Shown here in pieces: positions 35,801 through 48,258 of a stretch of 64,000 bases of DNA (positions are counted from its first letter, which is position 1; every line of letters begins with the position of its first letter). The position numbers and the translations under genes were made by a program. The notes under the pieces were generated by a model. That model was given only the letters and a program-made list of their open reading frames with translations. It had not been told where the DNA came from and did not search any database. The stretch is from Nematostella vectensis. Its lineage: Eukaryota > Cnidaria > Anthozoa > Actiniaria > Edwardsiidae. The stretch lies in NCBI RefSeq assembly GCF_932526225.1, contig NC_064036.1, forward strand, positions 19,118,953 to 19,182,952. The letters run 5' to 3'.

Positions 35801-38800
35801 TAAGGTAGTTGTTTTTGTGAATGGGTTTACGCTTGTTGTTGTTACATGAAAGAATTCATAAAAAGACGACATAGCAAATTAGAATGGAGTACATCTATAG
35901 ATAGACTTTTCTTTCATTTTAACTTATCATTTTTTTTGTAATAGCTTGACAGCATGTTTTTTGTGCGCCGCAGTTGAATGATTTTCTCACTTTGTACATA
36001 CAAGTCATCAGGCAAAATGTTTCCATTTTCGCATTTTCAGTAAAGTTATTGGGATATTAAATGAATAAATTAACAGTTGACTTTTTCTCACCATTTCTCA
36101 TCCTTGGGCATCATCCCACGATATCCCAGCCACCACAAGGGGTTTATTTTCTAAATAGTGCACATTATACTTTATTCCGGATGAGACCTCTTGCAATTGT
36201 AAGCTAGAGTAATCTGCCCATTTATGTTTGCAATTCTGGATAAAGTTGGCCCCCATTGTATTCCTTTCCGTTTACCTAGCACAATTTGACTATCCAATCT
36301 CAATGGCTTTCATTTGTTTTGTTGATCAACTATATTGCTAGCATCACAAATTTTTGGTTATAGTTCAAGGAACGAGATTTACTAGAGGGGATTTTTAAAT
36401 TCTGGAGAAACTCTGACCCCAAGTTCTTTGACATCTGTAAGTTCTGGTAAGTACAGTATTCAAGTATATTACAGTACTTTCTGTATCACAGAAGATGGGC
36501 TCTGATACTCTTTAAGGTACTTGAAAATAAAATGTACATGCAAGGAAGACAATGTCTATGTCATAATGTAATGTAGATGAAGTGTAATGCATTCATGGGT
36601 GATGGGTAGGAAACCCATGATTAACTACCTTGAAAAAAAGTCAATCATGTTTCTCAATCCTCGCAATATTGATAAATAAACTTTTCTTTCCAAACCAATG
36701 CGGAAAAGGCCATCGAGGCTTTCAAACATCTCAATAACCTCAAGCAATACCTTCTTGACACTGTGTTCTTGATCTGGAGATGTTTGATCTCCACTCTGTT
36801 TTGGGGATAACCGACCCTGTTCTGGAGAATGTGTTATCTAGATACTGTGTTCTTGGGTTAACTCACCCTGTTCTGGAGAATTAGGAATGTGTAATCTTGA
36901 CACTGTGTTCTTGGGTTAACTGACCCTGTTCTGGAGAATGTGTTATCTTGACACTGTGTTCTTGGGTTAACTGACCCTGTTCTGGAGAATGTGTTATCTT
37001 GACACTGTGTTCTTGGGTTAACTGACCCTTTTCTGGAGAATGTGTAATCTTGACACTGTGTTCTTGAGTTAACTGACCCTTTTCTGGAGAAGGTGTCTTC
37101 TCCACTCTATTCTTGGCATCACTGACCCTTTTCTGGAGAATGTGTAATCTTGACACTGTGTTCTTGAGTTAACTGACCCTAACTGGCCTAACCATGCTGT
37201 ACACACTCTATCTGTTTCTTAAGGGAATCAAGACAAAGGCAATACCTTGGGGTGCGCTATGATGCTCGTCAGAATGTCTATGACTGGGACATTACCATGA
37301 AATTACAAAAGAAGGTATGGACGGACCTCCATCAAGCAAAGAACCTTTCAGTCTCACAGTTCTGAGAGTGACCGCTTCCGTTCCACTTCATATTAAGAAC
37401 CTTTGGGAGGATAATCATTTCTGAGATAGAACATCTCTGCTAGGATGATCATTTCTATGTTTCCAGCTCCATATTCTGTATTGATTATCTTAGATATTGC
37501 CGTGTACTCGCATATTTTACATGGTCTGTCTGTAGGCGTCCATCGTGCACCAACACGAGTACAAGGAATGGAGAGAGCATGGGGTTGCCTTCGAGATTCG
37601 CAAGGACTCGGCTTATGAGATATCCAATAGAACATTGGCTTCTGGACTTCTGCTGAAGAAGGTACCGTCTGTTATCGTTGTTAATAGGTATTTTAAGATG
37701 TGTCAACGGCAATAAATCCGAGAACGTTGTCACTGCAATTTGGAAAGTATTTAAGCAAGTTTGCATGTAAACGTCTGCGCCCTCACGTGGTGGTTTGAGG
37801 AGAACCTTTCAACATTTTTACATGGGCAAGAATTGCTTGTAATCTATGGATAAATTTTAATAAATTTGAAATAAATGCCAGTATTTTTAGCTATGCGAGA
37901 ACAGCCAACGAAGGCCGAACAGAACACAAAGTTTGGAGTTGGGGCAAAATATCTTGTATTTTCCTTGTAAAACTGAAATGAAATGTTTACAGTTGAAATC
38001 AGACCATGTATTCGCATCTTGCTTTTAAGCCAATTATGAATTAATTACAAGGACGATGCAGCAAACAAGTGGACGGACATTCTGTGTAAGTTAAGCGGCA
38101 TTCATGTTGTTTATTCCAAGGAGGGACAGCGTATCCCTTGCCGTGGTTACTGGGGTGACATCGTCAACAGCCCGTATGTGAGCTTTGGCATCGAGAGTGA
38201 GGAGACCTCCCTCTTCAAGATGAACAACGGACAGCATGTAAAAGTAAGCTAATGGCTGGTGCGGCAGAGAGATCTAAAGATATTGGTACTATAAGGCCTG
38301 GGATAAACGCCGTTCTTTTCATGTACCGTTCTAAATGGTGATGTGTGCAAGTGTGCATATAACAATCGGATTGGTTCATTTGCATGCATTTTATTAGCAA
38401 CGGTACATGAAAACAACAGCGTATAAACTATACTTGACACTCAAGCGCAGGAAAAAAATGAGAAGGCATATCCCGTAAAGCAACAGCTAGTATCCGAGTC
38501 CTGCTTTGTTTGAGCAGCGCAGGTAGAATTTGTAGATTTTTAAATCTTGAAAGGTTTGAAATCTAAATCTAAAACATGATCTTTGTTCTCTGTTTAGATG
38601 GCAGGAGACGTGTCTGAGTTCAACATTACCGCCATGATGCATGAGCTGGTGTCAGGGGAGAAGTACAAGCTGCCTGACGACACGGCTAAACCTGACAAGC
38701 AGCAGAGGCAGAAGGCTACTATTCAAGATGTCATAGAGGAGGAGGAGGAGGAACAGGAGGGAAAGGAAGACAAGGACACGACGTCAACAGGGAAACCGCC

Positions 38801-41800
38801 ACAGGAATCCTCCGGTAATTGATCAATTCTAGCAATCAGAAGGTACTTATTCAGGAAAAGGCTTTTAGTTTAGACCAATCGCTGGAGCTAGCCCAGAAGG
38901 AGATCTCATACCTTTTTAACTCTGTTGTTTTTGGAACATAAGTGTCTTGATAAAAAGAAAGTCTCTTATGTTGACCATACAAAAAAGCTTCTGGCTAAAT
39001 AAAACTCTATGATCTATCACATGCTTGAATCCTATTCAGATTTTCAGACATCACGGTGTCCCGCCCTCGTAATACCAGGCTTACATCTCCTTTTCAGAGT
39101 ACATGAAGCTCGATGGAGTAAAAATCTGCTTTCTTCCACTCAATTGCGTGCCGGACCTCTCAAGGAAAAGCAAGTACATTAAACTCTTCAATTGTGTCTA
39201 CTTTTCAAATAGGTGAGATTGAGTTTGCATAAAAATACACTAGCTCAAATTCGTTTTCAGTCACACGTGCACCTTGTGTTTTTTTTATTATTACTGGTTT
39301 TTGGTGACAGAAGCCATTTTGCAGTTTCAGCGGCCGTTAGACCGCTAACCAATGAGTGACAAGAGATAGATAAGCACATTCGCACTAAATCAACAATTCG
39401 GACTTTATTCAGATGATGGCTTTGTGATTATCGTTATTTTCTCGGTGAAAGAACCTAAGAAGGCGATCCAGTTGATATTGTTTTGGTTGTTATCGATCTA
39501 AAGCTCTGACGTGCAGAATTTGAAGACTTCAAAAGTCATGATTGACGTCCACCAAAAAATAGGCGAGCGTGTGACTGAAAATGAGTGTAATTCTGTTGCC
39601 TGCATTCTTCTGTTACTGGACCGTTAATTTTGTTCAATATTCAATGCGTTTGGGTAAGATGGCAACTTCTTTTATCGACATCCCTCAATGATAGACAGTG
39701 TTGGGGTCATGGCAAACGCTTCTATTTAACGTTTGAAGTTATCGAATAGATGTGGAATGGACACTGCTAGAGGCTTGAAATTGTCATTTTGTTTCGTGTT
39801 GTGGATTTGGAAGCAACAGGGTATTTGCTAGTACTGTAAAACTAAAAATAAGCCAATGTCAAAGAGATCTGTTGAGTTAGTGTCCGAGAAAACTTGGAAC
39901 AAAGAACAAAATCGAAAAAAAAGAAGCTCGAAGCATGAACTTTGCAAAAAGCTTTAGTTCACAGCCAGGGTTCGACCTTACCTACAGGCCCTTTTACAAC
40001 TAGGGCATTGGTTTAGGGCCGGTTCACGAGAAGCAGAATAATGCTTTTTCGTTTTATCAGTGATTCACTATTGCAAACGCTTTTTTTTTAATCCAGCATG
40101 GTGCATCTGCTTAACCAAGACTTGAATGCTGTGTTCGCTGACGAGGCCGTCGTCGTCACAGAGACCACAAAGTGAGTTAAGACCAAACGCTTTGCTGTAG
40201 ATATACATCTACATGTATATATTATATAGGGGCAGCGAAGTTGCTGTAGATCTAGGTAGTATATAGGGGCAGCGAAGTTGCTGTAGATCTAGGTAGTATA
40301 TAGGGCGGTGGAGTTGCTGTAGATCTAGGTAGTGTATAGGGCGGTGGAGTTGCGGTAGATCTAGGTAGTGTATAGTGGCGGCGAAGTTTCTGAATATCTA
40401 GGTAGTATAAAGTTGCTGTAGATCTAGGTAGTATATAGTGGCGGCGAGTATATAGGGCGGCGAAGTTGCTGTAGATCTAGGTAGTATATAGGGCGGCGGA
40501 GTTGCTGTAGATCTAGGTAGTATATAGGGCGGCGGAGTTGCTGTAGATTTAGGTAGTTTATAGGGCGGCGGAGTTGCTGTAGATCTAGGTAGTATATAGG
40601 GCGGCGGAGTTGCTAGATTTAGGTAGTTTATAGGGCGGCGGAGTTGCTGTAGATCTATAAAGATCATAGGGGCGGCGTAGTTGTTGTGAAGATTGGGATT
40701 GGATGACACAAGCTAGGACGCAAAGGGGTGTAAGTTAAAGACGGTTGAATTTACTTGAATTGTTCTCTACTGTAGCTGTATACGTTTTTTGACGTATTTT
40801 TATATATAATGGACTATTTGGTACGTTTTTTTGTTATCAGTTAGATAATAGCATAAGTAAAAATCGAGAATCACATTAACATTTGAGTAATCTATTTAAA
40901 CAATTACCTCCCAAGCCTGTTTTTGCTCGTACATATTAACAGCTTTTGTAACACCAAAAATTGAAAACAGCTTTTGTAACACCAAAAATTGAAAATGCAA
41001 TTACCAGTGAAGGATAAATAAAGACTCAATACACGTCAGACAAACATTTTCCCAAGCAACGTTGTCGCTGTTTGAACGTGGTGAAAATACTGTCGATCAG
41101 TATACAACAACTGATGTTTAATATAGCAATAATTAATAACCAAAAAAATAATACAGCCTTTCACGATCATGCAAATCATGCAATCATGGACTCTTTCACT
41201 TGTTTCGATGAGTCGCCAAAGCGGTATTTGAAAGTTGGTCTGCCTCTACTGCCGCGGTGCCTGAGAATGTCAATACTAACGTTTACTAAAATGGTCTGGA
41301 ATGTTTTGGGCCGTGAGTTTCATGGACCTCGTGGGCCCTGAGTTGCATGGACCTTGTGGGCCGTGTATTGCATGAGTTGCATGGACCTCGTGGGCCGTGT
41401 ATTGCATGAGTTGCATGGACCTCGTGGGCCGTGTATTGCATGAGTTGCATGGACCTTGTGGGCCGTGTATTGCATGAGTTGCATGGACCTCGTGGGCCGT
41501 GTATTGCATGAGTTGCATGGACCTTGTGGGCCGTGTATTGCATGAATTGCATGGACCTTGTGGGCCGTGTATTGCATGAGTTGCATGGACCTCGTGGGCT
41601 GTGTATTGCATGAGTTGCATGGACCTCATGGGCCGTGTATTGCATGAGTAGCATGGACCTCCTGGGCCGTGTATTGCATGAGTTGCATGGACCTTGTGGG
41701 CCGTGTATTGCATGAGTTGCATGGACCTCGTGGGCCGTGTATTGCATGAGTTGCATGGACCTCGTGGGCCGTGTATTGTATGAGTTGCATGGACCTTGTG

Positions 41801-44800
41801 GGTCGTGTGTTGCATGGACCAGGGCATTGTAAAAGCCTGTGTAAAAAGTGCAAGCATTGCTTTGAAAAAGAACCGAGGAAACGTTTGGCCAGGTTAAGAT
41901 GTGTTGTGAGTAGTTTTACAAGGGCATTGCAAAGGCCTGTGTAAAAAGTACAAGCATTGCTTTTAAAAAAACTGAGGTAACATTTGCCCAGGTTAAGATG
42001 TGTTGTGAGTAGTTTGCCAGCATATCTTTTGGTCAGCCGAGCGTGAAATGCAGTTTGCATGAGGATTAATATAAAGGCTATTTTGATATTAAGTATATAG
42101 AAAGTAAGCTATAACTTACAGGTAATGGTAATTGGTGGAAACCCCGTTGTATCCTCCTCCCCACCTCAGAAATCCGTCCAGCTCTGCGAAGAAGTATGCG
42201 ATGATGGTGGCGGTGTACGGCATAGTAGTCCTTGTCCTGGTCAACATATAATGCGGTCCAGTGTCTTTTGAGACATCACTTTGTCGATGAACCACTGCGT
42301 GTTATTATGTTAGTATCGGCGTTCGTTGATGAGGACTCGTAGTTGAATTTATACGAGACCTTACCACCCACTCCACTGGTGGCTCCTGGGGGACTATAGC
42401 TGATTTCAATACCAAGCTCGTGCGCTGCCTTCCACGAGCTAGTGGTAGCGTGGTTGACAGTGCGTACGTCACGGGCGTAGGGTAATCGTTTCTCACGGTA
42501 CCATAGTAGTACAGCTCGGGCTTCATTGACTGAATAACTGGATCGCCGTATGTGATTTTCTAATATATGACAAACATTAATAGGTTCACGATTTCTGATT
42601 ATGCCACACGACTAAAGGGACTGTGGACCAACAATCCTCGTTAAAACCGTTAAGACATTTCTCAAATATTAGGCGATCGATAGCGTTGTTTACTTAACAC
42701 TCCCCCTTTACCCCTATCAGCAATGTTGGAAACATCAGAGGGAACGAGGGATTCATAGTGCCCAATGTAAAGGGCCAGGTTTTTTGTCCACTTTGAATAA
42801 TAAGTAACCTTGATTCCAAACTTGAAGTCCCATAGTGCATCTTGAGGCGGCGATTGTAGCCGTTACATGGGCCCTTCGTGCCCGCCTCCCAGCTGTCCCT
42901 GTTTATGTAGCCGTTACATGGGCCCTTCGTGTCCGCCTCCTAGCTGTACCGTTTCGTTACATGGGCCCTTCGTGCCCGCCTCCCAGCTGTCCCTGTTTAT
43001 GTAGCCGTCACATGGGCACTTCGTGTCCGCCTCCCAGCTGTCCCCGTTTCGTCACATGGGCCCTTCGTGCCCGCCTCCCAGCTGTCCCTGTTTATGTAGC
43101 CGTCACATGGGCCCTTCGTGTCCGCTTCCCAGCTGTCCCTGTTTATGTAGCCGTTACATGGGCCCTCCGTGTCCTCCTCCTAGCTGTCCCTGTTCATGTA
43201 GCCGTTACATGGGCCCTTCGTGTCCGCCTCCCAGCTGTCCCTGTTTATGTAGCCGTTACATGGGCCCTTCGTGTCCGCCTCCTAGCTGTCCCTGTTCATG
43301 TAGCCGTTACATGGGCCCTTCGTGTCCGCCTCCCAGCTGTCCCTGTTTATGTAGCCGTTACATGGGCCCTTCGTGTCCGCCTCCTAGCTGTCCCTGTTCA
43401 TGTAGCCGTTACATGGGCCCTTCGGGTCCGCCTCCCAGCTGTGCGTTCCGTCACGTGGGCCCTATGGTCTGCCTCCCAGCTGTCCCCGTTTCGTCGCATG
43501 GGCCCTTCGTGTCCGCCTCCCAGCTGTCACCGTTCCGTCACATGGGCCCTTCGTGTCCGCCTCCCAGCTGTCCCCGTTTCGTCACATGGGCACTTCGTGC
43601 CCGCCTCCCAGCTGTCCCCGTTCCGTCACATGGGCCCTTCGTGTCCGCCTCCCAGCTGTGCGTTCCGTCACATGGGCCCTTCGTGTCCGCCTCCCAGCTG
43701 TCCCCGTTCCGTCGGAAGTCCTCACCGACGTACTGGGCGCGGCAGCTGGAGCACGACCCATAGCCAAGGAAGGGAGCAAGTGGCTGCATCGTGGTATCCA
43801 TTACTCGTGTCTTTACCCCTGATAGCTGCATCGTGGTATCCATTACTCGTGTCTTCACCACTGATAGCGATGTCAGGGCAGATGGGGCTGGCAATACAAA
43901 AATGAGAATATGAATGTTCGTGCAAGAGTTAGTGCGTGCTTCATGCGATTGACTACTTACCAAGACACACTGCAACCACGCGCTTTGTATCATAAATAAG
44001 ACTTAGTCTTACCTTTTGACTTAGTGCTACCTTTTATTGTCTCGATATAATGTGTTAGAAGAGAGTGGACCTTCGACTTAACTTCCTAAGTGAATAAAGC
44101 ATTTATAAAAAAGTTTTTTATGAATCTGAAAAAAAACCCAAGCTTCCCTGACCATGTGGTATATAACCACGTAGGCGTGGTGTAGACAAGCTATAAATCA
44201 ACACATGGGTAAAAATTTATGTTGTTCGCTTTTGTTAAACAGAGCTGTTGCAGACTGACGCAGAAAAAAAAACGCTCGAAACGTCAGCGTAACTTCTCTA
44301 TTTCACAAACGCGTACAACATAATTTTTCAACCTTGTGTTATAGCTTTTTGACCACGATTTCAACATGATCTGAACTGGCTTGAGAAGCGCAAAAAGACT
44401 AAATAGGTAGATCCTAGATCTTACTGTAAATAGGTACATCCGAGATCTTACTGTTAACTAATTAGTTAGATCGGAGGTGTTAACTATGTAGGTAGATCCT
44501 AGATCTTACTGTTACCTTATGAGGTACTGTAGATCCGAGATCTTACTGTTAACTTATTAGGTAGATCCGAGATCTTACTGTTAACTTATTGGGTAGATCC
44601 GAGACCTTACTGTTAACTTATTAGGTAGAACCGAGATCTTACTGTTAACTTATTGGGTAGATCCGAGATCTTACTGTTAACTTATTGGGTAGATCCGAGA
44701 TCTTACTGTTAACTTATTAGGTAGAACCGAGACCTTACTGTTAACTTATTAGGTAGAACCGAGACCTTACTGTTAACTTATTGGGTAGATCCGAGATCTT

Positions 44801-47800
44801 ACTGTTAACTTATTAGGTAGAACCGAGACCTTACTGTTAACTTATTGGGTAGATCCGAGATCTTACTGTTAACTTATTAGGTAGAACCGAGATCTTACAG
44901 GTAACTTATTGGGTAGGTCCGAGATCTTACTGTTAACTTATTAGGTAGATCCGAGATCTTACTGTTAACTTATTAGGTAGAACCGAGATCTTACTGTTAA
45001 CTTATTGGGTAGATCCGAGATCTTACTGTTAACTTATTAGGTAGAACCGAGATCTTACAGGTAACTTATTGGGTAGGTCCGAGATCTTACTGTTAACTTA
45101 TTAGGTAGAACCGAGATCTTACTGTTAACTTATTAGGTAGATCCGAGATCTTACTGTTAACTTATTGGGTAGATCCGAGATCTTACTGTTAACTTATTGG
45201 GTAGATCCGAGACCTTACTGTTAACTTATTAGGTAGAACCGAGATCTTACTGTTAACTTATTGGGTAGATCCGAGATCTTACTGTTAACTTATTGGGTAG
45301 ATCCGAGATCTTACTGTTAACTTATTAGGTAGAACCGAGACCTTACTGTTAACTTATTAGGTAGAACCGAGACCTTACTGTTAACTTATTGGGTAGATCT
45401 GAGATCTTACTGTTAACTTATTAGGTAGAACCGAGACCTTACTGTTAACTTATTGGGTAGGTCCGAGATCTTACTGTTAACTTATTGGGTAGATCCGAGA
45501 CCTTACTGTTAACTTATTAGGTAGAACCGAGATCTTACTGTTAACTTATTAGGTAGAACCGAGACCTTACTGTTAACTTATTGGGTAGATCCGAGACCTT
45601 ACTGTTAACTTATTAGGTAGATCCGAGATCTTACTGTTAACTTATTAGGTAGAACCGAGATCTTACTGTTAACTTATTAGGTAGATCCGAGATCTTACTG
45701 TTAACTTATTGGGTAGATCCGAGATCTTACTGTTAACTTATTGGGTAGATCCGAGACCTTACTGTTAACTTATTAGGTAGAACCGAGATCTTACTGTTAA
45801 CTTATTGGGTAGATCCGAGATCTTACTGTTAACTTATTGGGTAGATCCGAGATCTTACTGTTAACTTATTAGGTAGAACCGAGACCTTACTGTTAACTTA
45901 TTAGGTAGAACCGAGACCTTACTGTTAACTTATTGGGTAGATCCGAGATCTTACTGTTAACTTATTAGGTAGAACCGAGACCTTACTGTTAACTTATTGG
46001 GTAGATCCGAGATCTTACTGTTAACTTATTGGGTAGATCCGAGACCTTACTGTTAACTTATTAGGTAGAACCGAGATCTTACTGTTAACTTATTGGGTAG
46101 ATCCGAGATCTTACTGTTAACTTATTAGGTAGAACCGAGACCTTACTGTTAACTTATTGGGTAGAACCGAGACCTTACTGTTAACTTATTGGGTAGATCC
46201 GAGATCTTACTGTTAACTTATTAGGTAGATCCGAGACCTCACTGTTAACCATTTTGCAGCACTTGAAATACACAAGGCAGTCGAGTCTGTAGCAGCCGGT
46301 ACACTCGAGCCATGAAGTAGCCATTGTTACACTTGCTCGTTCCCTTTTTGTCAAGGCTGCTTCCCACACCCTGGCTGTAGCAGTACCACCACCAGTGTGG
46401 ATGGCTGGCGGGTTTGCAGCACTTGCCGTACTCGATCTTTTTCAGTCATTTATCGCCACTTCGGTATAGACCTTGCAAGATGTAACCGTCTGGACATGTG
46501 CTCCAGCCATTGTTTCTAGAAGCAACTTTCTGCATTCTTACCTACATTTGAATAAAATCTATAAGGATATCTTCCAGGATGCGCTCACACAATAACTGAA
46601 TAACCTTGTTTCAAAAATAACTTTGGATAAACTCAACCCAAGCAACCATTTTGAAAACTAAATACACCTTGCATACTACATCCTAGGCGTAATCTAGCCA
46701 TCCTTTAAATCTGTTTTCTTTTTGTCCCTTCGAACCGAAATTTTAAAAGAACAGTAAAATTCACAAATATACTTTCTCGTTCGCTATTATATATGTTGGT
46801 GCATTCAAAGACAAATTTCCTGTCAAGACTGATAACCCAGTCTGCAATGATACAAACAGTTGGCTGGGTCCAAAAAGGTCTTTTTCGATGACAACAACGC
46901 GCTTCTTCGATGCGATAGATACCATCATCACTTCCTCCGGTTACTTCGCCAAACACCATTGATGTATGTATTGCTCTTACCGCAAGTTGATTAGTCTTCC
47001 TTGTAAAAGCCTCCCCACCAGTTCAGCATGTTACAACCATGTGAAAGACATGGTTTAGGCCGCTAAGCGTACTGGAATCAGGATAAATCTGTTGGGTTAT
47101 TTAGCTTATCCCGGGTCCCGCTTTCTGCAACTGGCCGAGACATTCAAAATTCAAGAAAAGTTATCAATGCAATATAAACATCGGCTTCACCGGATACTCC
47201 AGCTACGCAATCAGACCAAGTGTTTGATATCTCGCTCATCTTGAACTTCCCGCAAACATCGGAGCGTTTTCCTTGAAGGTTCAAATTAATGAGATGTGTC
47301 CTTGATAGGGCTGGGACCCTCTCAAGTTGAAGTATGTGATTAAGGACCTCCATACACAAATCCTCCCGCACAAGAGGACGCAAGTGAAGAAATCTAGGAT
47401 TTAAATGAACATTTTATATCGCTTCAAAGTTTTACTTTTTGGCAGTTTAAATCCATTCCTTGAAAAGGCTGATGCAATTTGTCAAAATGATTAATTGTAT
47501 AAGTAATCGGTAACGGCCCTGTGTAGAGGCGGCGCTCCCTGATACAAGTTATAACTAATCTCGCAGACATCACAGTGCGACGTCCGCTAAGAAAGTTTGT
47601 TATCAGGGGATTATCAAGATAGCCGCTTTCTGAATGACAAGGTTGCCTTTGGGAATCTACTCCATCGGTTGCTATTATCACATCCTTGTTATCTAACTTT
47701 CCGAAAACGTTTTGGCTCGCTACGAACGGTAGCAATCGTAACAATATTAAGAGCTTCACCGATCGCCCCATGTATTAAAACTATAACGAGCTAAGCATAC

Positions 47801-48258
47801 CACTTGGAAATATAAGTAAATAAAAATGTGAACCGTTTTTTTTCAGGTTTATGTTGGACTTGAAGGCCGAGCAGATGCAAGATTACGTACAGAAAGTGAT
47901 AGGCATGGCACGAAGCGCGGGCTGCAAGGTACTGAAAAGAAGACCCCCCCCCCCCCCCCCCCAACACACACATCTACACAATGTCGAGGCAATAGCTCTC
48001 AGAAAATGGAATGAAAAGAAACACAACTCACCAGCTAAGTTTCGAAAATAAAATGTTCTGAAATAGCATTGCAACGTTCTAGAAACTATAATTTCAAACA
48101 AGTTTCTTAGAATGGTTCCTGTAAAGTCTGGCAACGGCAAATAAAGTGTCCCACTCTAACGATTTTTGTATTAATTTCAGCCATCACGTTCTTGCGATGG
48201 TGAAAAGGACGCCCACGCTGTTTTTGTTTTCACGAGGGCCGAACCACAATGCGTATAG
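32850..48258 (+). CDS. DNAAF3: Dynein axonemal assembly factor 3 (PF22 type)
   Basis: Fourteen exons: 32850-32922, 33542-33687, 33910-34003, 34595-34688, 34914-34977, 36364-36446, 37224-37314, 37536-37661, 38121-38243, 38598-38814, 39098-39212, 40097-40171, 47847-47928 and 48181-48258. They join in frame to 486 residues (human about 541). Family signatures include TWWGFSPALDLQ at the start, LNVLMIGAGDCRHILKTL, VVENNLEVLARHLLLLSIAL, FKERDLLEGIFKFW, YLGVRYDARQNVYDWD, NRTLASGLLL, RGYWGDIVNSPYVSFGIE and CFLPLN. DNAAF3 is a cytoplasmic factor needed to preassemble the dynein arms of motile cilia. The N-terminal half resembles a methyltransferase fold but lacks a clear SAM motif, as in the family. 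Exon 10 ends in an acidic low-complexity stretch (IEEEEEEQEG). The stop codon TAG (48256-48258) lies in the first unit of a 36-bp minisatellite. Intron 12 is 7.7 kb and carries a decayed gene and five arrays. Confidence 0.93.
35413..35778. mobile_element. MITE-like element with ACACTTTATTTTC ends (tentative)
   Basis: The left end ACACTTTATTTTCATGTCAA and the right end read on the other strand (ACACTTTATTTTCGCGATTT) are inverted. Subterminal TTTCACGATTT / AAATCGTGAAA palindromes also occur (about 35438-35468). Lies in DNAAF3 intron 5. No coding capacity; no target duplication confirmed. Confidence 0.4.
36755..37185. repeat. 51-bp minisatellite in DNAAF3 intron 6
   Basis: About eight units of CTGACCCTGTTCTGGAGAAT then GTGTTATCTTGACACTGTGT then TCTTGGGTTAA, 51 bp, with shorter variants at the 5' end. 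The array ends about 40 bp before the exon 7 acceptor (TTCTTAAG at 37223). The TGTGTTCTTGAG part of each unit loosely resembles that acceptor (CTGTTTCTTAAG), but the derivation is uncertain. Confidence 0.85.
40190..40690. repeat. 36-bp minisatellite just after the DNAAF3 exon 12 donor
   Basis: About a dozen units of GTAGATCTAGGTAGTATATA then GGGCGGCGGAGTTGCT, 36 bp, with unit-length variants. It starts roughly 20-40 bp into intron 12 (donor at 40172). The splice site is not copied. The minus-strand open frame across it (PPYILPRSTAT repeats) is a repeat artefact. Confidence 0.9.
41325..41820. repeat. 34-bp minisatellite in DNAAF3 intron 12
   Basis: About 14 units of GAGTTGCATGGACCTCGTGG then GCCGTGTATTGCAT, 34 bp (checked between 41374 and 41408). 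Because 34 is not a multiple of three, three consecutive units give one long open period in each frame, and the overlapping minus-strand frames are artefacts. No exon edge was recognised here; it lies 3' of the decayed aerolysin-like gene on the minus strand. Confidence 0.9.
41821..42020. repeat. Two-copy ~109-bp direct repeat
   Basis: AGGGCATTGTAAAAGCCTGT through TTGTGAGTAGTTTTAC occurs twice in tandem (41820 and 41929 starts), with about 10% difference. No function seen. Confidence 0.8.
42845..43715. repeat. 44/51-bp minisatellite inside the decayed aerolysin-like gene
   Basis: About 18 units with the core CCCTTCGTGTCCGCCTCCCA then GCTGTCCC, in a long form ending TGTTTATGTAGCCGTTACAT and a short form ending CGTTTCGTCACATGGG. 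On the minus strand the exon remnant at 43715-43990 runs straight into the first units, and each unit carries CCAT/GTAACG or CCAT/GTGACG, which could be a copied splice donor. The long plus-strand open frames (up to 356 codons) are repeat artefacts. Confidence 0.85.
44395..46247. repeat. 32-bp minisatellite (~57 units) copying a splice donor of the decayed gene
   Basis: Unit TTATTGGGTAGATCCGAGAT then CTTACTGTTAAC, 32 bp. On the minus strand each unit reads GTTAACA/GTAAGATCTCGG. The exon remnant ending at 46248 reads AAATGGTTAACA/GTGAGGTC, so the unit is the exon end plus the donor. Two unit classes with linked changes (GGG with ATCC, AGG with AACC) and a T/C variant (GAGATC or GAGACC) are interspersed, indicating repeated rounds of block duplication. 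Confidence 0.95.

Larger units (their letters stand above)
42115..47075 (-). pseudogene. Decayed secreted aerolysin-like (pore-forming family) gene with Trp/Cys-rich repeats
   Basis: Minus-strand remnants inside DNAAF3 intron 12, in transcript order: 46981-47075 and about 46790-46960 (Trp/Cys-rich repeats, motifs NWWGGF, GIYRIEEARCC), 46248-46545 (GWSTCPDGY, CCKP, HPHWWWYC), about 43715-43990, about 42310-42560 and 42115-42250. The last two resemble the membrane-inserting strand region and the C-terminal end of aerolysin-fold proteins (for example the RWGGGYNG motif). The reading frame is broken: in-frame stops at 46991-46993 and 46446-46448, a frameshift between about 46260 and 46310, another near 42465, and two large arrays (44395-46247 and 42845-43715) replacing introns. 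Aerolysin-like genes acquired from bacteria are established in Nematostella. I judge this copy non-functional. Domain assignment is by motif only; exon limits are approximate. Confidence 0.5.

Noticed and set aside
41276..42060. Minus-strand repetitive frames (HATHAIHGPRGPCNSCNT-like)
   Set aside because: Frames through the 34-bp array; no start context or family resemblance.
42835..43905. Open frames of 356 and 246 codons
   Set aside because: They are readings of the 44/51-bp minisatellite in two frames (MGPSCPPPSCP-type periodicity) and carry no independent coding signal.
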